Assembly (NCBI RefSeq): GCF_000302595.1
Contig: NZ_JH947128.1
Span: forward strand, 460,287 to 524,286
Direction: 5' to 3'
From: Pedobacter arcticus A12
GTDB lineage: Bacteria > Bacteroidota > Bacteroidia > Sphingobacteriales > Sphingobacteriaceae
Length of the DNA: 64,000 bases
The position numbers were made by a program, and so were the translations under genes. The notes under the pieces are model-generated. The model did not search any database, was not told the DNA's origin, and worked only from the letters and a program-made list of their open reading frames with translations. Positions 53,512 to 61,150 of this stretch are shown piece after piece; the stretch's first letter is position 1, and each line of letters opens with the position of its first letter.

Positions 53512-54714
53512 ATGAGTCTTTACGAGAATAAACGTCGGTGGAAGTATTTCCTGTTGATTGGTGCAGTGTTTATTGCAACAACATCCTTATGGTACACAGA
53601 TTTATTGGTTCGGGGAATTTCAAAATCTGAACGTACGAGAGCCGAGGTTTGGAGCCAGAGTTTCAAAAAAATGTTTGAAACGGATAATGAGGAAATGATG
53701 AATTATCTTTTCACGGTTAAAGACAGTTTGATTGTACCCGCCATTGTTACCGACGATAAAGATTCTATTATTACTTACACGGCGCTAGACACTACCAAAA
53801 CCTATTATAAAATAGATACGGACCGAAAATACGACCCACAATACTTTTTACGGCAATTAAAAAGTATGAAAGCGCAACACGAAGCCATACCGATAGAAAT
53901 GAACGGGAACGTAAAGTATGTTTATTATAAAGACAGTTTCCTGCTTACACAACTGCGTATTTTCCCTTACATACAGCTTACTATTATTGCCCTGTTTCTG
54001 ATGACTGCTTACCTCATTTTCAGTTCATCTCGCCGAAGGGAACAAAACCAGGTTTGGGTGGGTTTGGCTAAAGAAACTGCGCATCAATTGGGTACGCCAA
54101 TTTCCTCTTTAATGGCTTGGATAGAGCTTTTAAAAAGCAAATTTGACGCAGAAGAAGATCCCTTGATTTTGCAGATGGAAAATGACATGAAGCGCTTAGA
54201 AATTGTAGCCGACCGCTTCTCTAAAATTGGGTCGATGCCGATTTTAACCAGCCATTCTGTTTATGAAACCATTAAAGATTATGTAGATTATTTTAGTGTT
54301 AGGGTGAGTGATAAAATAAGCTTTGAGGTGAACGGCGATGAGAACCAGGAAGCCTTATTGAACATTCCACTGTTTGACTGGGTAATAGAAAATATTTTAA
54401 AAAATGCAGTAAATGCCATTGGTGGCGAGGGTAAAATATCGGTTAACATTATAGAAAATATTGCGAAAGAGCAGATATTTGTGGATATTACCGACACCGG
54501 TAAAGGGATTCCTCGCTCAAAATTTGACGCTATTTTTCAACCAGGTTTTACCACCAGAAAAAGAGGGTGGGGTTTAGGGCTATCGCTTACCAAAAGAATA
54601 ATTGAAAATTACCATAAAGGACATATTTTTGTAAAAGAGTCTGAAATTGGAAAAGGAACAACATTTAGAATTATCATTAAAAGCAGTTTAAACTATGTAC
54701 CAACCACTAGCTAA
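53512..54714 (+). CDS. Sensor histidine kinase
   Basis: This is a 400-residue membrane protein. The first membrane helix is at about 11-28 and the second at about 148-168; the periplasmic part between them is about 120 residues. The phosphoacceptor His191 lies in KETAHQLGTPISSL, a variant H-box where the usual S-H-E-I-R/K-T-P reads T-A-H-Q-L-G-T-P. The HATPase part shows ENILKNAVNAIGG (N box), DITDTGKGIP (G1) and GWGLGLSLTKRI (G2). No response regulator gene is adjacent. The signal is unknown. It overlaps the DinB gene by 20 bases. Confidence 0.9.
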   Translation: MSLYENKRRWKYFLLIGAVFIATTSLWYTDLLVRGISKSERTRAEVWSQSFKKMFETDNEEMMNYLFTVKDSLIVPAIVTDDKDSIITYTALDTTKTYYKIDTDRKYDPQYFLRQLKSMKAQHEAIPIEMNGNVKYVYYKDSFLLTQLRIFPYIQLTIIALFLMTAYLIFSSSRRREQNQVWVGLAKETAHQLGTPISSLMAWIELLKSKFDAEEDPLILQMENDMKRLEIVADRFSKIGSMPILTSHSVYETIKDYVDYFSVRVSDKISFEVNGDENQEALLNIPLFDWVIENILKNAVNAIGGEGKISVNIIENIAKEQIFVDITDTGKGIPRSKFDAIFQPGFTTRKRGWGLGLSLTKRIIENYHKGHIFVKESEIGKGTTFRIIIKSSLNYVPTTS

Positions 54715-55216
54715 CGAATACGCACCGTTTTACCAAGAATATATTGACTTAGCATCTGCCGGAAATCAGCCTATTTTGCGACGTTTAAAGAGTCAATTAA
54801 ACAGTATCGATGATTTTCTGGCAGATATACCCGAGAAAAAATACGATTACGCTTACGCAGAAGGTAAATGGACGGTTAAGGAAGTGCTTTCACATTTGAT
54901 CGATACCGAACGGGTGATGACTTACAGAGCCATGCGGATTGCCCGTAACGACCAAACCGAATTGCCAGGTTACGACCAAGATGCTTTGGTTGCAAACACC
55001 AACATGAGCAAATATGCTTATAGCGACTTGGTAGACGAATTGGTGATGTTACGTCAAGCAAATTTATTTTTCTTTAAATCTTTATCTGAAGAGGATATGA
55101 AGAAAAAAGGAAATGCTAACGGAAGTCAAATTTCTGCTGGCGCTTTACTCTTCATCATCTACGGGCATATTGAACACCATTTCAACGTATTAAAATCGCT
55201 ATACCTTAAAAAATGA
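54695..55216 (+). CDS. DinB family (DUF664-type) metal-dependent protein
   Basis: This is a 173-residue four-helix-bundle protein. The metal-binding His residues appear in SHLIDTERVMTYRAMRIAR and in the late GHIEHHFNVLK. The usual WTVKEVLSHL core is present. Relatives act as thiol-dependent transferases or have no known role. It overlaps the histidine kinase gene by 20 bases and the thioesterase gene by 4, so the three are co-translated, but no common pathway is evident. Confidence 0.88.
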   Translation: MYQPLANEYAPFYQEYIDLASAGNQPILRRLKSQLNSIDDFLADIPEKKYDYAYAEGKWTVKEVLSHLIDTERVMTYRAMRIARNDQTELPGYDQDALVANTNMSKYAYSDLVDELVMLRQANLFFFKSLSEEDMKKKGNANGSQISAGALLFIIYGHIEHHFNVLKSLYLKK

Positions 55217-55644
55217 TTTGGTTTAACGAACCCAACTTAGCCGAATTAAACGGTCGCCATACCAACCATATAGGCGCTTTTTTGGGAATCGAGTTTACCG
55301 AAATTGGACCTGATTTTTTAAAGGCAACCATGCCAGTGGATGCAAAAACACATCAACCTTTTGGGATTTTACACGGCGGTTCAAACGTGGTTTTAGCAGA
55401 ATCTTTAGGGAGCGTTGCGAGTAACCTGGTTTTAAACCCAGAAAAGAACATGGGTGTGGGTTTAGAGGTAAACGCGAACCATTTACGCCCAGTAAAAGAT
55501 GGTTTTGTAACGGGTATTTGTACGCCTTTACACATTGGTGGCAAAACCCATGTTTGGGATATCAAAATTTATACTGAACAAGGAAAGTTAAGCTGTGTGA
55601 GCCGATTGACAGTGGCTGTTGTGCCAGCGGTTAAAGCTGGTTAA
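55213..55644 (+). CDS. Hotdog-fold acyl-CoA thioesterase (YdiI/MenI-like)
   Basis: This is a 143-residue enzyme. The core motif HGGSNVVLAESLGSVAS with the catalytic Glu agrees with YdiI/MenI (HGG-S-V-x-LAES). NANHLRPV and a C-terminal RLTVAVVP strand complete the fold. MenI hydrolyses 1,4-dihydroxy-2-naphthoyl-CoA in menaquinone synthesis, which would fit an organism using menaquinone; related enzymes act on other aryl- or acyl-CoAs. The specificity is inferred. Confidence 0.87.
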   Translation: MIWFNEPNLAELNGRHTNHIGAFLGIEFTEIGPDFLKATMPVDAKTHQPFGILHGGSNVVLAESLGSVASNLVLNPEKNMGVGLEVNANHLRPVKDGFVTGICTPLHIGGKTHVWDIKIYTEQGKLSCVSRLTVAVVPAVKAG

Positions 55645-55689
55645 TAACATTGTCAAGCGTCAGTTTTAGAAATATTCATATTATAAGAG

Positions 55690-55925
55690 ATGAAATTGTT
55701 CGGGTCTATCCACGCTATCAGGCCAAAGCACTGACTTTAATTGAGCTTTTATTCGCCCTTGGAATTTGCGGTACAGATGGCCAAAGTAAAAGCACTAACT
55801 CCCTAGCAAATTCCGTAGGCGAGAGTTTTTTGAATACTTTTTTGCGGAAAAAAAGTATTTGCCATTGCCCGGCACAAGGGCAGGAAAGGTTTGTGGGAAG
55901 GCAAATTGCCATTTAGAAAAACTTC
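55690..55925. repeat. Copy of the dispersed hairpin repeat between convergent genes
   Basis: Shared words with 59.5-59.7 kb, in the inverted orientation, are AAAGCACT...GAATTTGCGG, AAATTCCGTAGGCGAGAG, AATACTTTTTT-gcgg-AAAAAAAGTATT (55834-55859) and GCCATTGCCCGGCA. The order is the reverse of that at 59.5 kb. The AT-rich hairpin could act as a bidirectional terminator for the thioesterase gene. No protein gene is supported from 55645 to 56083. Confidence 0.8.
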
Positions 55926-55995
55926 CCAATAGAAGAAGAAATCAAAATTCATGATTTTGAATTGTTCTTTATTGAATGCTCTTACAAAGAATCGT

Positions 55996-56032
55996 AAAAT
56001 AAAAATAGCCATGGGTTTCAACCCATGGCTAT
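55996..56032 (-). terminator. Perfect palindrome with T-tract, terminator of the minus-strand gene
   Basis: ATAGCCATGGGTT (56005-56017) pairs perfectly with AACCCATGGCTAT (56020-56032), leaving a 2-base gap. On the minus strand it is followed by TTTTTATTTT, an intrinsic-terminator layout 52 bases past the stop of the 56084 gene. A second imperfect palindrome (TTCGGGCT/AGCCGAA) lies at 56042-56060. The words are typical of repeated intergenic palindromes in this group. Confidence 0.65.
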
Positions 56033-56083
56033 AAAATCCAAATTCGGGCTTTAGCCGAAATTCAAAACTTCAACTCGCAAAAG

Positions 56084-56785
56084 CTACTTAAACCTGTAAT
56101 TCAGTCCCACAGTTACATAATCTTTATCCTGTCTGAAATCATTATTAGATAGGTTAAAACTATGCCCGATTTGCGCTTGAAATTTAAGCTTCTCAAATCC
56201 TGCTCTCAAAGTCAATGCAGGCTCAATCAAAAAATTAGAATTATTTTCTTCTAAATACGTCACCTGATTATTTCCCTGATAAACCAAATTTCCTTTCACA
56301 CCGTTGTAATTCAAATTCACAAATCTGGAAGAAATCGCCGCTTCAAAGTTTTTGGATTTGTAACCGAAGTTAGGCTGGATACCGTAGCGTACCACATTCG
56401 CAGATATGTCTCCGCCATCACCTCCATTTGGTTCAAAATGATTTTTCATGCTCCCAAATCCTAAGATTGCATAAGTTTCAAAAACAAAATTCTGATTGAT
56501 TGGCGTAAAATAGCCCCCTCCTACTTCAAACAACTTACCAGAACCACCATTACCGTTATCCTCTTTTGCTGGGATAAAAAAAGCGCCGTTCGCCTTTATT
56601 GCTATATTATTGGAAACACCCATTGCACCTTGAAACTCAATCTGGTTTCCATTACCGGCAAGGCTGAGGTTTTTTTCGCCTTTAGCAGAAATCAAAGGAA
56701 CATTTTGCGTATTTGAACTGTAATATTTCGGACTACAAGCGCTAATTAAAAGCGCCAGTCCCGCTAGGATTGCTAAATTCTTCAT
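56084..56785 (-). CDS. Outer-membrane beta-barrel-like lipoprotein of unknown function
   Basis: This is a 233-residue secreted protein. The lipobox is LISAC (Cys17). The rest is made of alternating strands with Gly/Asn/aromatic ends (GGGYFTPINQNFVFETYAI, YGIQPNFGY) and ends in VGLNYRFK with a terminal aromatic-basic strand typical of outer-membrane barrels. No domain name was recognised. It stands alone on the minus strand, 127 bases from the TlpA-like gene. Confidence 0.7.
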   Translation of the reverse strand: MKNLAILAGLALLISACSPKYYSSNTQNVPLISAKGEKNLSLAGNGNQIEFQGAMGVSNNIAIKANGAFFIPAKEDNGNGGSGKLFEVGGGYFTPINQNFVFETYAILGFGSMKNHFEPNGGDGGDISANVVRYGIQPNFGYKSKNFEAAISSRFVNLNYNGVKGNLVYQGNNQVTYLEENNSNFLIEPALTLRAGFEKLKFQAQIGHSFNLSNNDFRQDKDYVTVGLNYRFK

Positions 56786-56912
56786 TTTCGGATGGTTTTA
56801 TATTTGGTTATGTTAAACTAAATACAAACTCCCTGCCAATCCAAACAATACTAAATACTTAACTTGATGTTATAATCAGTTCAAATTTTTAACTGCAGAT
56901 TTCTGCAAAGTG

Positions 56913-58151
56913 TTAGCTTTTCACCAGCTGATCAATCAAGGTTTCAAATTCGTGGGTGAATTCCAAATAATACTTACCAGTGCCAGGACCGTTAAATCCG
57001 GTGTGAATATTATTTACATCGCCATTTTTATCAATAACAATGAGCGTAGGAAAAGCCATAACCTTGTTTAGCATTGGTAGACTTTGGGATGCTTCTTTAT
57101 TGGTAAAACCCGTGATTAAAAAAGGATAGGAAGTATTAAACCTTCTTTCAACGTTCTCAATATTTGCCTTCGATTTTTCAAAGTCTTTTGTCCTTTCGTA
57201 AGCGAGGCCCAAAACTTCAACGCCCTTGCTTTTATACCGTTCGTAAAAACCTGCTAAATAAGCAGTTTCGTCCATACAGTTTGGGCACCATGAACCCAAA
57301 ATTTGCAGTACAACAACTTTACCTTTAAACTTTGAATCGCTCAAGGAAACTGCTTTACCGTTCAAGTCCTTAAAAGTAAAGTCTATTTTAGCGTTTTTAT
57401 CTTTCAAATAAGTGAGTGAATAAGCATCAGGAAGCGTTGCAGTTGAATCTAATTTTGCACTAAAATTTTCTACATGAGAAAAACCCGCATAAAACTTGCC
57501 ATCTGTTAAAGTACTGTCTGCATTTACGGTTGCGGTAAACAAATAAGCATTTGCACCATCAAACGTGGATAAAGAAAGCTTATTGGCATCTATTACTCCT
57601 TCTAAGTACCTATAATCGCCAGTTGTTGTTAAAAAAGTACCTGTAACTTTTGATTTATTCTGCACAAATTCACCTATCGCTTGGGTAGTATCTTTTCCAT
57701 CCTCACTAATAAAGGTGGTTTTCCAGCGTCCGTTGACTTTAAATCTACTCTCTACTACATTCTCGCTAATTCTCCAGTTTGCATTGGCTTTCGCATAAAA
57801 TGTCATTTCTACATCCTTATCAGCGAGATGCTTAGTCCAAACGCCGGTAATCTTTTCGTCTAGAATAACTCCATTAATTTCAGAATCAAATAACGGCATT
57901 CTGATATGGATAGAATCTCCAACTCTCGTAATCTCATCTACTTTAAACCGCTCCTCACCGTTGATGATATAAATAGTGTGATTTTCTGCACTATCCTTTA
58001 CTTCAAAATTAAAAGGAATCTCTACTCCAGTTTCTGTAATTAACGCTCCCCGCCAAATACCCGCACTAAACTTGCCGGAGGGCTTATCGCATGCGCTTAA
58101 CAGTATAATTCCTAATAGAATTGTGTTTAATATTAAGCTGATCTTTTTCAT
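56913..58151 (-). CDS. TlpA/ResA-like thioredoxin-fold lipoprotein
   Basis: This is a 412-residue protein. The lipobox is LLSAC (Cys21), so it is anchored in the envelope. Residues about 25-260 form a beta-rich N-terminal domain with two related halves. The C-terminal AhpC/TSA-thioredoxin domain begins near 265 with the active site LGSWCPNCMDE (CxxC) and a cis-Pro region MAFPTLIVI. Such proteins reduce disulfides or protect cytochrome maturation in Bacteroidota. No substrate is evident from the neighbours. Confidence 0.88.
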   Translation of the reverse strand: MKKISLILNTILLGIILLSACDKPSGKFSAGIWRGALITETGVEIPFNFEVKDSAENHTIYIINGEERFKVDEITRVGDSIHIRMPLFDSEINGVILDEKITGVWTKHLADKDVEMTFYAKANANWRISENVVESRFKVNGRWKTTFISEDGKDTTQAIGEFVQNKSKVTGTFLTTTGDYRYLEGVIDANKLSLSTFDGANAYLFTATVNADSTLTDGKFYAGFSHVENFSAKLDSTATLPDAYSLTYLKDKNAKIDFTFKDLNGKAVSLSDSKFKGKVVVLQILGSWCPNCMDETAYLAGFYERYKSKGVEVLGLAYERTKDFEKSKANIENVERRFNTSYPFLITGFTNKEASQSLPMLNKVMAFPTLIVIDKNGDVNNIHTGFNGPGTGKYYLEFTHEFETLIDQLVKS

Positions 58152-58176
58152 GCTATAAATATAGATGTTCTGTAAA

Positions 58177-59316
58177 CTATTTTAAAATACTTCTGGAGAT
58201 TACAATCTTTTGAATCTCGGAAGTTCCTTCGTAAATCTGCGTGATTTTAGCGTCACGCATCAATCGTTCAACGTGGTACTCTTTAACAAAACCATAACCG
58301 CCGTGAACTTGAACTGCCTCAACAGTAGTTCTCATGGCAACTTCTGATGCAAAAAGTTTGGCCATTGAACTCGCTTTGTCATAAGGCAAATCCTGGTCTT
58401 TTAACCAAGCCGCATTAAGTACCAATAATCTCGCCGCTTCTATCTCGGTTGCCATATCTGCCAGTTTAAATGCAATTGCTTGGTGCTGGCAAATCGGCTT
58501 TCCAAATGTTTTTCTTTCTTTCGAGTAATTGGTTGCCAATTCGAAAGCTCCGGAAGCTATGCCTAATGCCTGGGCAGCAATACCAATTCTACCACCTTCT
58601 AAAGTTTCCATGGCAAACTTAAACCCAAAACCATCTTCGGCAATTCTATTTTCTTTGGGAACTTTAACGTCATTAAACATTAAAGAGTGTGTATCAGAAC
58701 CTCTAATCCCTAATTTATTTTCTTTTGGGCCAATGGTAAACCCATCCATTCCTCTTTCAACAATCAGAACATTTATGCCGTGGCTACCTTTTGAAACATC
58801 TGTTTGTGCAATCACTAAATAAATAGACGCAGAACTTCCGTTGGTAATCCAGTTTTTTGTACCGTTTAAAAGGTAATGGTCACCCATATCTTCGGCAGTA
58901 GTATGTTGCGATGTAGCATCAGAGCCAGCTTCAGGTTCTGACAATGCAAAAGCTCCCAATTTTTCTCCTGTTGCCAAAGGTGTTAGGTACTTTTCTTTTT
59001 GTGCCTCTGAACCATATTTTTCTAAGCCAAAACAAACCAAAGAATTATTAGCAGAAACTACGACAGACGTCGATGCATCAATTTTAGAAAGCTCTTCCAT
59101 TACCAAAACGTAAGAAATGGTATCCATTCCGGCACCCCCATATTTTGGATCAACCATCATCCCCAAAAACCCCAATTCGCCTAACTTTTTGATCTGCTCG
59201 GTCGGGAACTTCTGGTGTTCATCTCTGTCGATTACTCCCGGTTTCAACTCAGTGTTTGCAAAATCTCTTGCCGCCTGTTGAATCATTAAATGCTCTTCGG
59301 ATAGTTGAAAATTCAT
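58177..59316 (-). CDS. Acyl-CoA dehydrogenase
   Basis: This is a 379-residue flavoenzyme. The FAD/substrate motifs are FALSEPEAGSDAT, WITNGS, GGYGFVKEYHVERLMRDAK and QIYEGTSEIQ with the catalytic Glu typical of short/branched-chain members. The N-terminal helical domain with DFANTELKPG is intact. It oxidises an acyl-CoA to the enoyl-CoA using electron-transferring flavoprotein. Isovaleryl, butyryl or 2-methylacyl substrates are possible. An aminotransferase for branched-chain amino acids (ilvE) lies upstream on the same strand, which hints at branched-chain catabolism. Confidence 0.94.
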   Translation of the reverse strand: MNFQLSEEHLMIQQAARDFANTELKPGVIDRDEHQKFPTEQIKKLGELGFLGMMVDPKYGGAGMDTISYVLVMEELSKIDASTSVVVSANNSLVCFGLEKYGSEAQKEKYLTPLATGEKLGAFALSEPEAGSDATSQHTTAEDMGDHYLLNGTKNWITNGSSASIYLVIAQTDVSKGSHGINVLIVERGMDGFTIGPKENKLGIRGSDTHSLMFNDVKVPKENRIAEDGFGFKFAMETLEGGRIGIAAQALGIASGAFELATNYSKERKTFGKPICQHQAIAFKLADMATEIEAARLLVLNAAWLKDQDLPYDKASSMAKLFASEVAMRTTVEAVQVHGGYGFVKEYHVERLMRDAKITQIYEGTSEIQKIVISRSILK

Positions 59317-59500
59317 AGGTATAGTCTTTTAATAATTGAAATGATTTAGGTTTTGCATAATTGATGCGCAAACGCTTAACTCAAATATATTAAATTTTAT
59401 TATGCAAGCATAGTAATTTAGAGATTGATATATTACAAATTTTAAGGCTCACCTTCAACTTAAATTTGCTCCCAACTGTTTGAACGAATGATTTGGCCTT
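59317..59500. other. Upstream region of the acyl-CoA dehydrogenase gene
   Basis: This is AT-rich intergenic sequence with no open frame of interest. It should carry the promoter of the dehydrogenase gene on the minus strand; no clear TAnnTTTG box was fixed. Confidence 0.3.
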
Positions 59501-59700
59501 TTCGCTAAGCCTTTTCTGCCCTCTGCCGGGCAATGGCAGTCACTTTTTTCCGAAAAAAGTTCCCAAAACTCTCGCCTGCGGAATTAGCTATGAAAGGTAG
59601 TGCTTTTACTCTTTTCAGAACACCCGCAAATTCCAAGGTCGAATTGAGGAAAAATAAAGTCAGTGCTTGACTGGATCGGCTAGTCAAAGAAAATTCCGAA
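59501..59700. repeat. Copy of the dispersed hairpin repeat
   Basis: Order of words: CCGGGCAATGGCAGT, ACTTTTTTCCGAAAAAAGT (59542-59560), CAAAACTCTCGCCTGCGGAATT, AAAGGTAGTGCTTTTA, CGCAAATTCCAAGG. This is the inverted copy of the element at 55.7-55.9 kb and shares its design with the copies at 1-1130 and 44 kb. Open frames across it are spurious. Confidence 0.82.
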
Positions 59701-59733
59701 ATCTGTGCTTTTTTTGACTAAACTCGATTTCTA

Positions 59734-59769
59734 AAGCAAAAAAAGGGTTGCTCAATGAACAACCCTTTT
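59734..59769 (-). terminator. Intrinsic terminator of ilvE
   Basis: AAAAGGGTTG (59741-59750) pairs perfectly with CAACCCTTTT (59760-59769), a 10-bp stem with a 9-base loop. On the minus strand it is followed by TTTTTTTGC. It lies 17 bases beyond the ilvE stop codon. This is a textbook layout. Confidence 0.88.
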
Positions 59770-59785
59770 AAACAAGTTTAAAAAA

Positions 59786-60850
59786 CTAAACTATATAATT
59801 CCAATTACGAGTATCTTCAACGCGGCCATACTTAATATCGTCCATGGCTTTTCTCATTTTATTTGCAAATACGCTTTCGTCTGGGTTTGGTAAAGTATAA
59901 GTTTTACCCTTATAAGTAATATCAGCAACTGATGCAATAACTGCTGCTGTTCCTGCACCGAAAGCATCGGTCAGCGTTCCATTTTCTACCGCTTCTATTA
60001 CTTCTGCAACAGAAACTCTACGCTCCTCAACTTCCATTCCCCATTCTTTAGCTAAAGTGATGATGCTATCACGGGTAACGCCGTCTAAAATAGTATCTCT
60101 GGTTGATGGCGTTACTAATTTACCATCAATCACGAACATGGCATTTGCAGCACCCATTTCTTCAACGTATTCGTGGGTTTTGGCATCCGTCCATAAAATT
60201 TGATCAAACCCTTGTTCTGCCGCCTTTTTTCCAGGATATAATGAGCCCGCATAATTACCGGCAGCTTTAGCGTAACCAAATCCGCCTTCTGCAGAACGGG
60301 TGTATTCTGTTTCGATTTTAACGCTTAGGTTTTTAGAAAAATACTTACCTGTTGGGCAAAGCAACACCATAAACTTATAGGTAGTTGATGGTTGTACGCC
60401 TAAATACGGGTCTGTAGCAAACATAAACGGGCGGATATACAGCGTATAATCTTTTTTATTGGGTACCCAATCTCTGTCTAAATCTACTACTGCTCCAATA
60501 CTTTGTATAAATAATTCTTCTGGCAAAGCTGGCATACACATACGCTCAGCCGAACTATTGAAGCGCTTTGCATTTTTATCCGGACGAAAAATAGAAATCT
60601 TTCCATCATCGTTTCGGTAAGCTTTTAAGCCTTCAAAAAAGGTTTGTCCGTAATGTAAAGAAGACATAGCAGGGCTTACGCTGATATTTCCGTAAGGGAC
60701 TATTTCAAAATTCTTCCATTCACCGTCTGCATAATCAGCAGTAAGCATATGGTCCGAAAATATTTTACCAAATGGAAGGTCTTCAAAATCAGTTTTTGAA
60801 AGCTTGGATGAAGTAGTCTTAGTTACCTTAATAGCTAATGTATCTGTCAT
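59786..60850 (-). CDS. ilvE: Branched-chain amino acid aminotransferase
   Basis: This is a 354-residue PLP enzyme (fold type IV). HYGQTFFEGLKAYR is the substrate-side motif. The PLP lysine is Lys195 in YAKAAGNYAGSLYP, followed by EEMGAANAMFV and LDGVTRDSII, with the C-terminal GTAAVIASVADI. It exchanges amino groups between Leu, Ile or Val and 2-oxoglutarate. It starts at the ATG (60850) giving TDTLAIKV; a TTG nine codons upstream is also in frame but has no support. It is the last gene transcribed before its own terminator. Confidence 0.95.
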   Translation of the reverse strand: MTDTLAIKVTKTTSSKLSKTDFEDLPFGKIFSDHMLTADYADGEWKNFEIVPYGNISVSPAMSSLHYGQTFFEGLKAYRNDDGKISIFRPDKNAKRFNSSAERMCMPALPEELFIQSIGAVVDLDRDWVPNKKDYTLYIRPFMFATDPYLGVQPSTTYKFMVLLCPTGKYFSKNLSVKIETEYTRSAEGGFGYAKAAGNYAGSLYPGKKAAEQGFDQILWTDAKTHEYVEEMGAANAMFVIDGKLVTPSTRDTILDGVTRDSIITLAKEWGMEVEERRVSVAEVIEAVENGTLTDAFGAGTAAVIASVADITYKGKTYTLPNPDESVFANKMRKAMDDIKYGRVEDTRNWNYIV

Positions 60851-61150
60851 GATTTTACGATTTTTACGGTCGGGCAATTTACAAAATTGTTTAACAAAAT
60901 ATCAACAATTAACTTTGATTAACACATTTTTAGTCCGCTTTTCAAGATTTTGGCAATACGTTGATTTTTGCAATAGATTAATTAATATGGTATTTTAATT
61001 TAACACTGGATTTGAGGTAGGCGACCCTTGCCGATAACTGATTAAACGCGGGAATGTAAATATGTAATTTGTGTAATATTTCTTCTCCTTAAACGCTCAA
61101 TAATTAAAATTTGTAAATTGCTACTCAAATTTTGTAAATCTATTTACCGC
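60851..61150. other. Divergent promoter region of ilvE and the PIG-L gene
   Basis: This is a 300-base AT-rich region between divergent genes. A TAAAATTTG-like box (off the TAnnTTTG consensus by one base spacing) lies near 61109-61117 for the + strand gene. No clear box was found for ilvE. No gene or repeat of the local families is seen. Confidence 0.3.

Noticed and set aside
55650-55916. 88-codon + strand frame and 64-codon minus frame
   Set aside because: Both lie across a copy of the dispersed hairpin repeat and translate into the repeat words.
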